From CAYMSA01 sp964392965 (GTDB lineage: Bacteria; Actinomycetota; Coriobacteriia; Anaerosomatales; Anaerosomataceae), in the NCBI GenBank assembly GCA_964392965.1, contig CAYMSA010000004.1:1-50915 (forward strand): a DNA stretch of 50,915 bases. The letters run 5' to 3'. The position numbers were made by a program, and so were the translations under genes. The notes beneath the pieces are model-generated. The model was not told where the DNA came from. It saw nothing but the letters and a program-made list of their open reading frames with translations, and made no database searches. Shown one piece after another: positions 8,579 through 16,752 of this stretch. Positions within the stretch are counted from its first letter, which is position 1; each line of letters begins with the position of its first letter.

Positions 8579-9655
8579 ATGGGCACGGAGGATTCCCTCA
8601 TACGGTTCGTAAGCGAGGTCTCCGGCGAGAGCTACCTCAAGGTAGAGGAGACACTCGGTGAGGGTTTCGTCCGGCTCCGGATCTCCGAAGCGGAACGGCG
8701 GCAGGCACAGCACGACATCCGGAGTTTCGAGGATATCGTCGTCGAGCTGCTGAGAAATGCGCGTGACGCACATGCACAACGCCTTTTCATCGCCACAACG
8801 CGTGAAGGTGCCAACAGGATGCTCACGGTCGTCGACGACGGCGTGGGCATCCCTGCTTCGCTCCATGAACGGGTCTTCGAGCCGCGTGTCACCTCGAAGC
8901 TGGACACGATGGTCATGGATCGTTGGGGTGTTCATGGGCGCGGTATGGCTCTCTTCTCGATTCGGACTCATGCCCGGTTCGCGCGAGTGACGTGCTCTGC
9001 GCCACACAAGGGGACAGCGGTGAGCGTGGAGGTGGACTCGGCGGCTCTGACCGAGCGAGTAGACCAGTCCACGTGGCCAGTCGTCGAACCCGGTGACGAC
9101 GGCGCGCTGCACGTGGCCCGGGGGCCGCACAACATCATCCGGCGCCTTGCCGAGTTCGCCTGCGAGCATCCTGCGCTGGAGATCTACTACGGCACCCACG
9201 CCGAGATCGTCGCCACGCTGTACGAACTCGGTCGCCGGGAGTTGGATACGGCGGACCGCATGTTCTGCGACGACGTTGACCGTCTTGCACTCTGGCAGCG
9301 TCCGGCGGTGGCGGCTGACGCCGCAGACCTCACCCTTATCGCGCACTCTCTCGGACTCCCGATCTCCGAACGCACTGCACACCGCGTCCTGGCAGGGGAG
9401 CTCAGGCCACTCGAGTCGGTGCTCACGCAGCTCATCGCTGACGAGGAGGTGCCGGCCCGTCCGGCACCGGACATCTACCGAGACCGTCGCTCGATCCACA
9501 TCCATCATGCCGACCTCGCGTCGTTCAAGGCAGATGTCTCCGATGCGTTCGACACGCTGGCAGAGCGGTATTACCTGTCCATGCGCGGGGAGCCGAAAGT
9601 CACCGTCACGCGCGACGCGATCACCGTGCGGTTCCTTATCGAGAAGGATGATTGA
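8579..9655 (+). CDS. Stand-alone GHKL ATPase-domain protein of unknown function
   Basis: A 358-residue protein with an N-terminal Bergerat-fold ATP-binding site: N-box ELLRNARDAH (E56, N60), G1 box DDGVGI (residues 86-91), G2 box GVHGRGMAL (117-125). There is no membrane helix, no HisKA domain and no MutL transducer that I can recognise. The C-terminal half (about 215-358) is of unknown type and contains 'HIHHADL'. It lies 12 bases after rny and before spoVS, so co-transcription with rny is likely. It may be an ATP-driven regulator or switch protein, but substrate and partner are unknown. Confidence 0.75.
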   Translation: MGTEDSLIRFVSEVSGESYLKVEETLGEGFVRLRISEAERRQAQHDIRSFEDIVVELLRNARDAHAQRLFIATTREGANRMLTVVDDGVGIPASLHERVFEPRVTSKLDTMVMDRWGVHGRGMALFSIRTHARFARVTCSAPHKGTAVSVEVDSAALTERVDQSTWPVVEPGDDGALHVARGPHNIIRRLAEFACEHPALEIYYGTHAEIVATLYELGRRELDTADRMFCDDVDRLALWQRPAVAADAADLTLIAHSLGLPISERTAHRVLAGELRPLESVLTQLIADEEVPARPAPDIYRDRRSIHIHHADLASFKADVSDAFDTLAERYYLSMRGEPKVTVTRDAITVRFLIEKDD

Positions 9656-9785
9656 TGCATCGGATTGGGCTATACTCCTGACGCATTGTTTCCAGCGCCA
9701 TCCACGCAGTCACCTTGCCGTGGGACGTAGCAGATGAAGCACACGCAGTATGCATCGCAGCAGTGGTCGCGGCACAGGAGGCACT

Positions 9786-10061
9786 GTGGAAGTACTCAAG
9801 GTCTCCACGAAGTCCAACCCGAACTCGGTGGCGGGCGCTCTCGTGGGTGTGATCAGAGAGCAGGGAGCCGTGGAGGTCCAGACTGTGGGGGCGGGGGCGC
9901 TCAACCAGGCTGTGAAGGCTATTGCCATCGCGCGGGGATTCGTCGCTCCCATGGGTATGGACCTGATCTGCACCCCTGCTTTCGCTGACATAGAGATCAA
10001 CGGCGAGGAACGTACCGCCATTCGCCTCATGGTAGAGCCGAGGGTACCGCATCGTCCCTGA
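9786..10061 (+). CDS. spoVS: Stage V sporulation protein S
   Basis: A 91-residue protein starting MEVLKVSTKSNPNSVAGALVG and containing GAGALNQAVKAIAIARGF and DIEINGEERTAI, a near-invariant SpoVS sequence (Alba-like fold). GTG 9786 is the start because AGGAGG at 9776-9781 precedes it; the open frame reaching back to 9750 has no signal. A TATACT hexamer at 9671-9676 could be a -10 element. SpoVS is needed for spore coat and core development in Bacillus but is also widespread in non-sporulating bacteria, often near RNase Y, so its presence alone does not prove sporulation. Confidence 0.93.
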   Translation: MEVLKVSTKSNPNSVAGALVGVIREQGAVEVQTVGAGALNQAVKAIAIARGFVAPMGMDLICTPAFADIEINGEERTAIRLMVEPRVPHRP

Positions 10062-10122
10062 TGGTGTCGTGACGTCCCCCGCCGCTGTCATGACCTATGC
10101 GATTTGGATGGTTGGGAGCACC

Positions 10123-10758
10123 GTGGGTCCTGACCTGCACATCCATTCGACTGCCTCTGATGGTCTGTTGGCCCCGGAGGAGATCGTCGCGCAAGCCGTC
10201 AGACGAGGCATTCGCATGATCTCCCTCACCGACCATGACACAGTGGCCGGCGTCCTGCCCGCCATGAGGGCTGCTGAAGGTACGAATCTCGTCGTCGTAC
10301 CGGGTGTGGAGATTTCGAGTGAGACGGGCGGCAGACAGGTACACGTGCTTGGCTACTGGGTCGACCCTGAAGATCCGACCCTGCTCGCTCGNNNNNNNNN
10401 NNNNNNNNNNNNNNNNNNNNNNNNNNNNNNNNNNNNNNNNNNNNNNNNNNNNNNNNNNNNNNNNNNNNNNNNNNNNNNNNNNNNNNNNNNNCTCGCTCAT
10501 CCCTGCCTGAGTGCGGTCGACGACCTCATACCGTGGCTCGTTTCGCTCGGACTTGGAGGCATCGAGGCGTATCATGCCGAGTGTCGTCCGGAGGACGCCG
10601 AGCGATATGAACAGCTTGCCAGAGAATCGGGCCTCATCGTGACCGGCGGTTCCGACTTCCATGGGACCGGGCGTGCCGCTGCCCACGTCGGTGCCTGTGC
10701 CGTACCCGAGTGGGTCGCCCGCGAGCTCGACGCAGCGCGACCCGTGACTGGAGTGTGA
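10123..10758 (+). CDS. PHP-domain phosphoesterase, interrupted by an assembly gap
   Basis: PHP metal-dependent phosphoesterase, similar to bacterial 3',5'-nucleoside bisphosphate phosphatases (YciV/RnmV-like). Metal-ligand motifs are visible: 'DLHIHSTASDG', 'LTDHDT', 'VPGVEIS', and after the gap 'LAHPCLS' and 'GSDFHG'. The middle, which should carry a G-x2-RPH motif, is missing in the run of N. Relatives are about 275-290 residues; the visible parts sum to about 178, so the true gap is probably nearer 270-300 bases than 100. GTG 10123 follows GGGAG (10114-10118); ATG 10108 is an alternative. Its stop lies 3 bases before miaB. Confidence 0.8.
   Translation: MGPDLHIHSTASDGLLAPEEIVAQAVRRGIRMISLTDHDTVAGVLPAMRAAEGTNLVVVPGVEISSETGGRQVHVLGYWVDPEDPTLLAXXXXXXXXXXXXXXXXXXXXXXXXXXXXXXXXXXLAHPCLSAVDDLIPWLVSLGLGGIEAYHAECRPEDAERYEQLARESGLIVTGGSDFHGTGRAAAHVGACAVPEWVARELDAARPVTGV
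10392..10491. other. Assembly gap of 100 N
   Basis: Exactly 100 undetermined bases, the usual placeholder for a gap of unknown length. It falls inside the PHP phosphoesterase gene. Both flanks carry the same short sequence CTCGCT (ending at 10390 and beginning at 10492), probably by chance, since each encodes Leu-Ala. Confidence 0.98.
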
Positions 10759-10761
10759 GTC

Positions 10762-12093
10762 GTGCCCTCGTATCACATCAAGACGTTCGGCTGTCAGATG
10801 AACAAGCACGACTCGGAGCGCATCGCCGGTCTTCTTGAGGCCCACGGCTACCGTCTCGCCGAAGGTCCTGAGCATGCGGACGTCGTGGTCTTCAACACCT
10901 GCTGCGTCCGGGAGACGGCAGACGATCGCCTCTACGGGCAGGTCGCCTCGGCCAAGGCGCTGAAGACCTCCGGCAAGGACGTGCTCATCGCAGTGGGCGG
11001 GTGCATCGGGCAGCGTGACGGAGACGACCTTCTCCGCCGGCTCCCGCACGTCGATGTCGTCTTCGGCACACACAACATCGCTGAACTGCCACTGCTTCTT
11101 GAAGCCGCAGGCGAGAACCGTGGCGTGGTGAGCGTCCTTGAGGAGGGCGATGCCTTCGCAAGCGACCTGCCTTCGGTGCGCGCCGAACGCTGGCACGGAT
11201 GGATCTCGATCACCGTCGGCTGCGACAATCACTGTACGTATTGCGTCGTGCCGAGTGTTCGCGGCCGAGAGCGGAGTCGCGGCATGGATGACATCCTCGC
11301 CGAGGCCCGGTCGCTCGTGGCGGACGGCGTGGTCGAGATCACGCTGCTGGGACAGAACGTGAACTCCTATGGGCGCGACCTCTATGGAGCGCCCCGGTTC
11401 GCCGAGCTGCTGCGGGGCGTCGGGGCCACCGGTGTGCGGCGTCTCCGCTTCGCCACCAGCCACCCGAAGGACCTCTCGGACGCTACGATAGCGGCGATGG
11501 CTGAGGTCCCGGCGGTGATGCCCTACCTTCATCTCCCGGTGCAGCATGGCTCAGACGGCATTCTGGGTGCGATGCGTCGCGGGTACACACGGGGTGAGTA
11601 TCTCGCCCGCGTGCGAGCCATCCGCTCGGCAGTGCCCGACATCGCGCTCTCCACCGATATCATCGTCGGGTTCCCCGGCGAGACAGACGAGGACTTCGAA
11701 CAGACGCTCGATCTCGTGGCCACCGTGGGCTACGACCATGCGTTCACGTTCATCTACTCACCTCGAGAGGGGACCCCGGCCGCGAGCATGGAGGGACACA
11801 TACCCCGAGAGGTAGCCCAGACGCGATTCGATCGCCTTGCCGCCCTTGTGCAACAGCTGTCGCATGCCTCCAACGTCGCCGAGGTGAGTCGCATCCATGA
11901 CGTGCTCATCGAGGGCCGATCGCGACGTGACGATCAGGTGCTCTCGGCTCGCACGCCCCACAACCGCCTCGTGCACATGCCGCTGCCGTCCGGGGCCGAT
12001 GCGGCCAGTCTGGCGGGGACGATCGTTCCGGCGCGCATCGTCGGCGCACACCCGTGGTTCCTGGATGGCGAGCTCCTCCCCGCTGTCGAATGA
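10762..12093 (+). CDS. miaB: tRNA-2-methylthio-N6-dimethylallyladenosine synthase
   Basis: A 443-residue radical-SAM methylthiotransferase. 'KTFGCQMNKHDSE' and 'FNTCCVRETA' are MiaB-type; the radical-SAM motif CDNHCTYC is near residues 154-161; a TRAM domain follows. It adds the methylthio group to i6A37 of tRNAs reading UNN codons. Its substrate is made by MiaA, encoded two genes downstream. GTG 10762 is 3 bases after the PHP gene stop. RimO at 1170-2486 is the paralogue. Confidence 0.95.
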   Translation: MPSYHIKTFGCQMNKHDSERIAGLLEAHGYRLAEGPEHADVVVFNTCCVRETADDRLYGQVASAKALKTSGKDVLIAVGGCIGQRDGDDLLRRLPHVDVVFGTHNIAELPLLLEAAGENRGVVSVLEEGDAFASDLPSVRAERWHGWISITVGCDNHCTYCVVPSVRGRERSRGMDDILAEARSLVADGVVEITLLGQNVNSYGRDLYGAPRFAELLRGVGATGVRRLRFATSHPKDLSDATIAAMAEVPAVMPYLHLPVQHGSDGILGAMRRGYTRGEYLARVRAIRSAVPDIALSTDIIVGFPGETDEDFEQTLDLVATVGYDHAFTFIYSPREGTPAASMEGHIPREVAQTRFDRLAALVQQLSHASNVAEVSRIHDVLIEGRSRRDDQVLSARTPHNRLVHMPLPSGADAASLAGTIVPARIVGAHPWFLDGELLPAVE

Positions 12094-12157
12094 GACCTGG
12101 TCGAACGGTTAGGTCCTTGGAATGTGCGGGAATGACTGGAGGGCGGAGGTGATAGGT

Positions 12158-13549
12158 ATGGACACCGATGTGCTGGGGATAATCGCACCTCATCCGCCGA
12201 TCATGGTGCGCGAAGTGGGTGGCCCAGACGCCGATGTGACGGCGGCCTCGGTCGAGGCACTGACGGCGATCGCGGCGTTGCTCGACCGCTACCGCCCCGA
12301 GACGCTGATCGTCATGTCTCCACACGCCCCCACGTTGTTCGATGAGTTCCTTGCAGACGACAGCGAATGGCTGGAGGGTTCGCTCGCTGGCTACGGCGCG
12401 CCGGAGGTCCGGGTGAATGCCCGGGGAGATGTGGACCTTGCGCGGGCCATCGTCGCCGAGGCGGACAGCGCCGGCTTGCCCGTCCGGTTGCGTGCCGGAG
12501 ACCGGCGACTCAAGGCAGGCGAGCTCGACCAGGGCGCTGTGGTTCCGCTGCGTTTCCTCGATCCCGACAGCAGGGCTGCGGTCGTAGAACTCTCGATAAC
12601 CACTCTGTCACTCGTTCGGCATCGTGAGTTTGGCCGCGCGATCAGGCGGGCCGCTGCCCGAGTCGGGAGGCGTGTCGCGTTCGTGGCGAGCGGGGACTGC
12701 AGTCACCGTCTGACGCGCGGCGCTCCTGCGGGATGGTCGCCCCGTGGCGCGGAGTTCGATCGTGCCGTAGTGGAGGCGGTGGGTGCCGACCACTACGACG
12801 CGCTCGAGCACCTCGATCCCGAGCTCATCGAAGCCGCAGGTGAGTGCGGACTCCGCTCGTTCGTGACCCTCGGCGGCTTCCTCGAGGGCACCGGGGCCGA
12901 GACACGCGTCCTCGCCTATGAGGGCCCCTGGGGAGTCGGCTACCTCACTGCCGTGGCGGCGCTGCCTGCACGCCTAGAGCAGCTTGATGCCGAGGCCGTT
13001 GCCCCCGTGTCGCCTGCCGGTACGACGGCTGAGGGTCAGGCCGACAACTTCACCGATCCCGTGACACTCGCCCGCAAGACGATCGAGACCTTCGTGAGAG
13101 AGGGACGGATGCTGCATCCGGGCCGCGTGAGCGGACTGCTGGCCGAACGCCATGGTGCGTTCGTGAGCCTGCACCGCAGGGGCGAGCTGCGAGGATGTAT
13201 CGGCACCATCCGCCCGACGACCACATCGCTGGCCGAGGAGATCGTGCGCAACGCCATCGAGGCTGCCACGGCCGATCCCCGGTTCGCTCCAGTCGCCCCC
13301 GATGAACTGGCAGATCTCGAGATCTCGGTGGATGTCCTACACGAGCCTGAGCCCGCGATGGTCGATGAGCTCGACCCACGCTCGTGGGGGGTCATCGTCA
13401 GCGCGGGTCATCGCCGGGGACTGCTTCTACCCGACTTAGAGGGGGTGGATACCGTCGAGCAACAGGTGGCCATCGCGCGTCGCAAAGCGGGAATCCCGGC
13501 CTGGGAGCCTGTCACGATCGAGCGTTTCGCCGTGGACAGGTACCGGTGA
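12158..13549 (+). CDS. LigB-like/AMMECR1 fusion protein (AmmeMemoRadiSam system protein A type)
   Basis: A 463-residue two-domain protein. The N-terminal 270 residues resemble the class III extradiol dioxygenase-like (LigB/Memo) fold: 'IAPHPPIMVREVG', 'MSPHAPTL', 'ASGDCSHRL'. The C-terminal part (about 295-463) is an AMMECR1 domain with the hallmark LRGCIG (Cys near residue 347). Such proteins occur with a radical-SAM partner in the AmmeMemoRadiSam system of unknown function; no such partner is in this window. ATG 12158 is supported by GGAGGTGAT at 12145-12153, so the longer frame from 12122 is rejected. It lies between miaB and miaA. Confidence 0.85.
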   Translation: MDTDVLGIIAPHPPIMVREVGGPDADVTAASVEALTAIAALLDRYRPETLIVMSPHAPTLFDEFLADDSEWLEGSLAGYGAPEVRVNARGDVDLARAIVAEADSAGLPVRLRAGDRRLKAGELDQGAVVPLRFLDPDSRAAVVELSITTLSLVRHREFGRAIRRAAARVGRRVAFVASGDCSHRLTRGAPAGWSPRGAEFDRAVVEAVGADHYDALEHLDPELIEAAGECGLRSFVTLGGFLEGTGAETRVLAYEGPWGVGYLTAVAALPARLEQLDAEAVAPVSPAGTTAEGQADNFTDPVTLARKTIETFVREGRMLHPGRVSGLLAERHGAFVSLHRRGELRGCIGTIRPTTTSLAEEIVRNAIEAATADPRFAPVAPDELADLEISVDVLHEPEPAMVDELDPRSWGVIVSAGHRRGLLLPDLEGVDTVEQQVAIARRKAGIPAWEPVTIERFAVDRYR

Positions 13550-13552
13550 GGC

Positions 13553-14494
13553 ATGGGGTCACCGCGAGTGATCGCCATCGTAGGTCCCACCGCTGTGGGG
13601 AAGAGTGCCGTGGCCGATCTCGTCGCTGAACGCATCGGCGGCGAGATCGTGAGCGCCGACTCCATGCAGGTGTACCGCGACATGGATATCGGCACGGCGA
13701 AGACGCCGCCGGAGGCACGCCGGGTGCGCTACCACGGCATCGATCTCGTGGAGCCTGGAACCGCGTTCTCGGCCGCCCTCTATCAAGCGTACGCCCGCGC
13801 TGCCGTCGATGAGATACGCGCACGGGGGCGAGTACCGGTCTTCGTGGGTGGCACGGGTCTCTACGTGCGCGCGGCGCTGGACGACATGGAGTTCCCGCCC
13901 GGTGATACAGGGACCCCACTGCGCCAGGAGATCGAGGCACGTGCACGGGAGATCGGTGCAGACGCTCTTCACGGTGAGCTGGCAGTCCTCGATCCCGCTT
14001 CGGCGGCACTCATCCATCCACACAACGTGAAGCGCGTGGTCCGTGCCCTCGAGATGCACAGCGAGGGCGTCTCATACGCCGAGCAGGCGGCCCGGTTCGC
14101 GTGCCGGACGTTCCACTACCCGGAGACGGTGCTCGTGGGGCTCACCATGGACCGCGCGGCTCTCTACCGGCGCATCGATGAACGCGTGGCGGGGATGCTC
14201 GCACAGGGCCTGCTCGGCGAGGTCCGTCGTCTCCTCGATGCGGGACTTCGCGAGGCGCTCACGGCCGCGCAGGCCATCGGGTACAAGGAGCTTGTGCCCG
14301 TCGTCGAGGGAACGGCCTCCCTTGAAGATGCACAGGCGGCCATCGCGCAGGCGACCCGGCGCTACGCGAAGCGTCAGCTCACCTGGTTCCGGGCCGACCC
14401 GCGTGTTCGGTGGGTCGATGTGACCGTACTTGGCGTCGCAGCTGCCGCTGAACGGGTTCTGGCACTTCTCGCCGGACCGGAAGCGGCCTCTTGA
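13553..14494 (+). CDS. miaA: tRNA dimethylallyltransferase
   Basis: A 313-residue DMAPP:tRNA transferase. P-loop 'GPTAVGKSAVA' near the N-terminus, 'SADSMQVYRDMDIGTAK' and 'PVFVGGTGLYVRA' are diagnostic. It isopentenylates A37 of tRNA, giving the substrate of MiaB. ATG 13553 lies 3 bases after the preceding stop. A promoter-like pair for dapF begins right after its stop. Confidence 0.95.
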   Translation: MGSPRVIAIVGPTAVGKSAVADLVAERIGGEIVSADSMQVYRDMDIGTAKTPPEARRVRYHGIDLVEPGTAFSAALYQAYARAAVDEIRARGRVPVFVGGTGLYVRAALDDMEFPPGDTGTPLRQEIEARAREIGADALHGELAVLDPASAALIHPHNVKRVVRALEMHSEGVSYAEQAARFACRTFHYPETVLVGLTMDRAALYRRIDERVAGMLAQGLLGEVRRLLDAGLREALTAAQAIGYKELVPVVEGTASLEDAQAAIAQATRRYAKRQLTWFRADPRVRWVDVTVLGVAAAAERVLALLAGPEAAS

Positions 14495-14498
14495 GCGC

Positions 14499-14526
14499 GT
14501 GACAAGAGCCCCTGGCCTGTTAGAAT
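14499..14526 (+). promoter_or_regulatory. Possible dapF promoter
   Basis: GTGACA (14499-14504) and TAGAAT (14521-14526) with a 16-bp spacer lie between miaA and dapF. The -10 match is good and the -35 match fair. Transcription would start about 20 bases before the dapF ATG. Confidence 0.45.
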
Positions 14527-14554
14527 CGATTCTCACTCGGGGTAAGGAGGACGC

Positions 14555-15454
14555 ATGCGGTTGGCATTCGACAAGATGAACGGAATCGGGAACGACTTCG
14601 TGTTCGTAGAGGATCTCGATGCCACGCTCGAGTTCTCACCCGATGCGGTCGAGTGGTTCTGTGACCGGCACTTCGGCGTGGGCGCCGACGGCATGATCTT
14701 CGTCAGACCGGCTAGCTCGCCCGACGCCGACTACTACATGCACTACTTCAATGCTGACGGTTCTCTCGCCGAGATGTGCGGCAACGGCGCACGATGTTTC
14801 GTGAAGTACATCGTCGATCGGAATCTGGTGCCCGAGGATGCCACGTCGTTCACGATGGAGACGCTCGGCGGATTGAAGCCCGTGACGTTCACCCGCGATT
14901 CCGCAGGCAAGATGGCTACCGCTACCATCGACATGGGTGTCCCTGTCCTCTCTGCGACCGACGTTCCGGTGGCTGCTCCCGCGGACTGTGTCGATCCCAC
15001 CTTGGGCCGTGTTGTCGACTGTGGTGTGGAGACGCCCTGCGGCGAGGTCCACTTCTCGGCAGTGAGCATGGGCAATCCGCACGCTGTCCTGTGGGTCGAT
15101 TCGGTCGACGACGCTCCCGTCGAGGTGGTGGGACCGTTCCTTGAGTCCCACGAGTACTTCCCGAGGCGCACGAACGTCGAGTTCGCCGAGGTGGTGGACC
15201 GGGAGACGATCCGGCTGCGGGTCTGGGAACGTGGCTGTGGTGAGACCCTCGCGTGCGGCACCGGCGCTTGCGCCACGGTTGTCGCAGCGGTCCTCGCGGA
15301 TCACACGGACCGCACGGTGACCGTCGAGCTCCCCGGAGGGGAGCTCGCTATCGAATGGCGCGAAGACGACGGGCACGTGCTCCTCTCGGGCGGCGCCGCC
15401 TTCTCGTTCGCCGGCTGGCTGGAGATCGATGAGGACGCGAACGAGGAGTGGTAG
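14555..15454 (+). CDS. dapF: Diaminopimelate epimerase
   Basis: A 299-residue PLP-independent epimerase. The two catalytic cysteines are visible: C75 in 'EMCGNGARC' and C234 in 'ACGTGAC'. It converts LL- to meso-diaminopimelate for peptidoglycan and lysine. GTAAGGAGG-type ribosome-binding site precedes ATG 14555. The next gene, dapL, makes its LL-DAP substrate, so the two act in sequence. Confidence 0.95.
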   Translation: MRLAFDKMNGIGNDFVFVEDLDATLEFSPDAVEWFCDRHFGVGADGMIFVRPASSPDADYYMHYFNADGSLAEMCGNGARCFVKYIVDRNLVPEDATSFTMETLGGLKPVTFTRDSAGKMATATIDMGVPVLSATDVPVAAPADCVDPTLGRVVDCGVETPCGEVHFSAVSMGNPHAVLWVDSVDDAPVEVVGPFLESHEYFPRRTNVEFAEVVDRETIRLRVWERGCGETLACGTGACATVVAAVLADHTDRTVTVELPGGELAIEWREDDGHVLLSGGAAFSFAGWLEIDEDANEEW

Positions 15455-15580
15455 TCGAACCCACCCCCGTTCGCTGAGTCTCGTGTGCATGCCCTCAGCC
15501 GCAGCACAACACTCCCGTCAGGGAGCTCTGGTACCATGTCCTGAGCAAGACCGACCCTTCCAAGAAGGAGATGACACGAT
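15455..15580 (+). promoter_or_regulatory. dapF-dapL intergenic region with hairpin and extended -10 element
   Basis: A small hairpin CTCCC-gtca-GGGAG (15512-15525) is followed by TG-G-TACCAT (15529-15537), which fits an extended -10 promoter element about 40 bases before dapL. No recognisable -35 hexamer. GAAGGAG at 15564-15570 is the dapL ribosome-binding site. Confidence 0.35.
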
Positions 15581-16738
15581 TTGAGGACCGCGAAGCGCAT
15601 GGCCAATCTCCCTCCGTATCTGTTCGCGGAGATCGACCGGAAGAAGGCCCTCAAGGTGGCTGAGGGTGTGGACGTCATCTCGCTTGGTATCGGCGACCCT
15701 GACCGACCCACGCCCAAGCGAATCATCGATGCGATGATCGAGGCCACGCAGAACCCGGCGAACCACCAGTACCCCAGCTACGATGGCTCGCCGCGCTATC
15801 GTGCCGCGTGTGCCGAATGGATGCGCCGCCGTTTCTCGGTCGAGCTCGATCCGGCAACCGAAGTGCTCGCGCTGATCGGCTCGAAAGAGGGCATCGCCCA
15901 TCTCTTCCCCGCATTCATCGATCCCGGTGACGTGACCCTCGTTCCGGGAGTAGGGTATCCGGTCTACCACACGGGCGGCGTGCTCGTGGGTGGCGAGACC
16001 TACTACATGCCCATGAACGAGTCACTGGACTGGCTCGCAGATTTCGAATCGACGCCCGCCGAGGTACTCAAGCGCGCGAAGATGATGTTCCTGAGCTACC
16101 CGAACAATCCCACGTCGGCGGCCGCCCCGCTCGAGTACTTCGACCGGGCTATCGAGTTCGCACGCAAGAACGACATCCTGCTCGTCCATGACAACGCCTA
16201 CTCGGAAATCGGTTTCGACGGGTACCGTCCGCCGAGCATCCTCTCCCGACCCGGCGCGCGCGAAGTGACCATCGAGCTCTTCAGCTGCTCCAAGGCGTAC
16301 AACATGACCGGCTGGCGTGTCGCGTTTGCCGCGGGCAATGCCGAGGCGATCAAGACGCTCGGCACAGTGAAGTCGAATATCGACTCCGGCGTGTTCACGG
16401 CCGTACAGGATGCTGCTATCGAAGCGATGCTCGGCCCCCAGGACGACGTGCTGGAGATGTGTGAGCTCTACGAGCGTCGTCGTGACCTGGTGATGGCGAA
16501 TCTGGGCCGCATCGGCCTCTCGGCCCGCGTGCCGCGGGGCACCATCTACGTGTGGGCCCGCGTGCCGGAGGGCTACACGTCCGCGGCTTACTCCGAGGCC
16601 GTGCTCGACCGTGCGGGTGTGATCATGCCCGCAGGCAGCGCCTACGGCCCGGAAGGGGAGGGCTACGTCCGCATCTCCCTAGCCACGCCCGACGACCGTC
16701 TCGAGGAAGCGCTCACGCGAATCGCCGACGCCTTCTAG
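15581..16738 (+). CDS. dapL: LL-diaminopimelate aminotransferase
   Basis: A 385-residue class I PLP aminotransferase. 'SLGIGDPDRPTP', 'YPNNPTSA', and the PLP lysine region 'ELFSCSKAYNMTGWR' match LL-DAP aminotransferases, and the neighbour dapF supports this over a generic aspartate aminotransferase. DapL converts tetrahydrodipicolinate directly to LL-DAP, bypassing dapD/C/E. TTG 15581 is preferred because of GAAGGAG 11 bases upstream; ATG 15599 is the alternative. Confidence 0.85.
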   Translation: MRTAKRMANLPPYLFAEIDRKKALKVAEGVDVISLGIGDPDRPTPKRIIDAMIEATQNPANHQYPSYDGSPRYRAACAEWMRRRFSVELDPATEVLALIGSKEGIAHLFPAFIDPGDVTLVPGVGYPVYHTGGVLVGGETYYMPMNESLDWLADFESTPAEVLKRAKMMFLSYPNNPTSAAAPLEYFDRAIEFARKNDILLVHDNAYSEIGFDGYRPPSILSRPGAREVTIELFSCSKAYNMTGWRVAFAAGNAEAIKTLGTVKSNIDSGVFTAVQDAAIEAMLGPQDDVLEMCELYERRRDLVMANLGRIGLSARVPRGTIYVWARVPEGYTSAAYSEAVLDRAGVIMPAGSAYGPEGEGYVRISLATPDDRLEEALTRIADAF

Positions 16739-16752
16739 AGGGGGACGCCGTA

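Noticed and set aside
8363..9508. A 381-codon minus-strand frame opposite rny and the GHKL gene.
   Set aside because: Antisense shadow; the plus-strand genes have conserved motifs over the whole stretch.
9786..10061. SpoVS as proof of sporulation.
   Set aside because: SpoVS is common in non-sporulating bacteria, and no other sporulation-specific gene is in the window.
10027..11547. A 506-codon minus-strand frame passing through the N gap.
   Set aside because: It reads across undetermined bases and is antisense to spoVS, the PHP gene and miaB.
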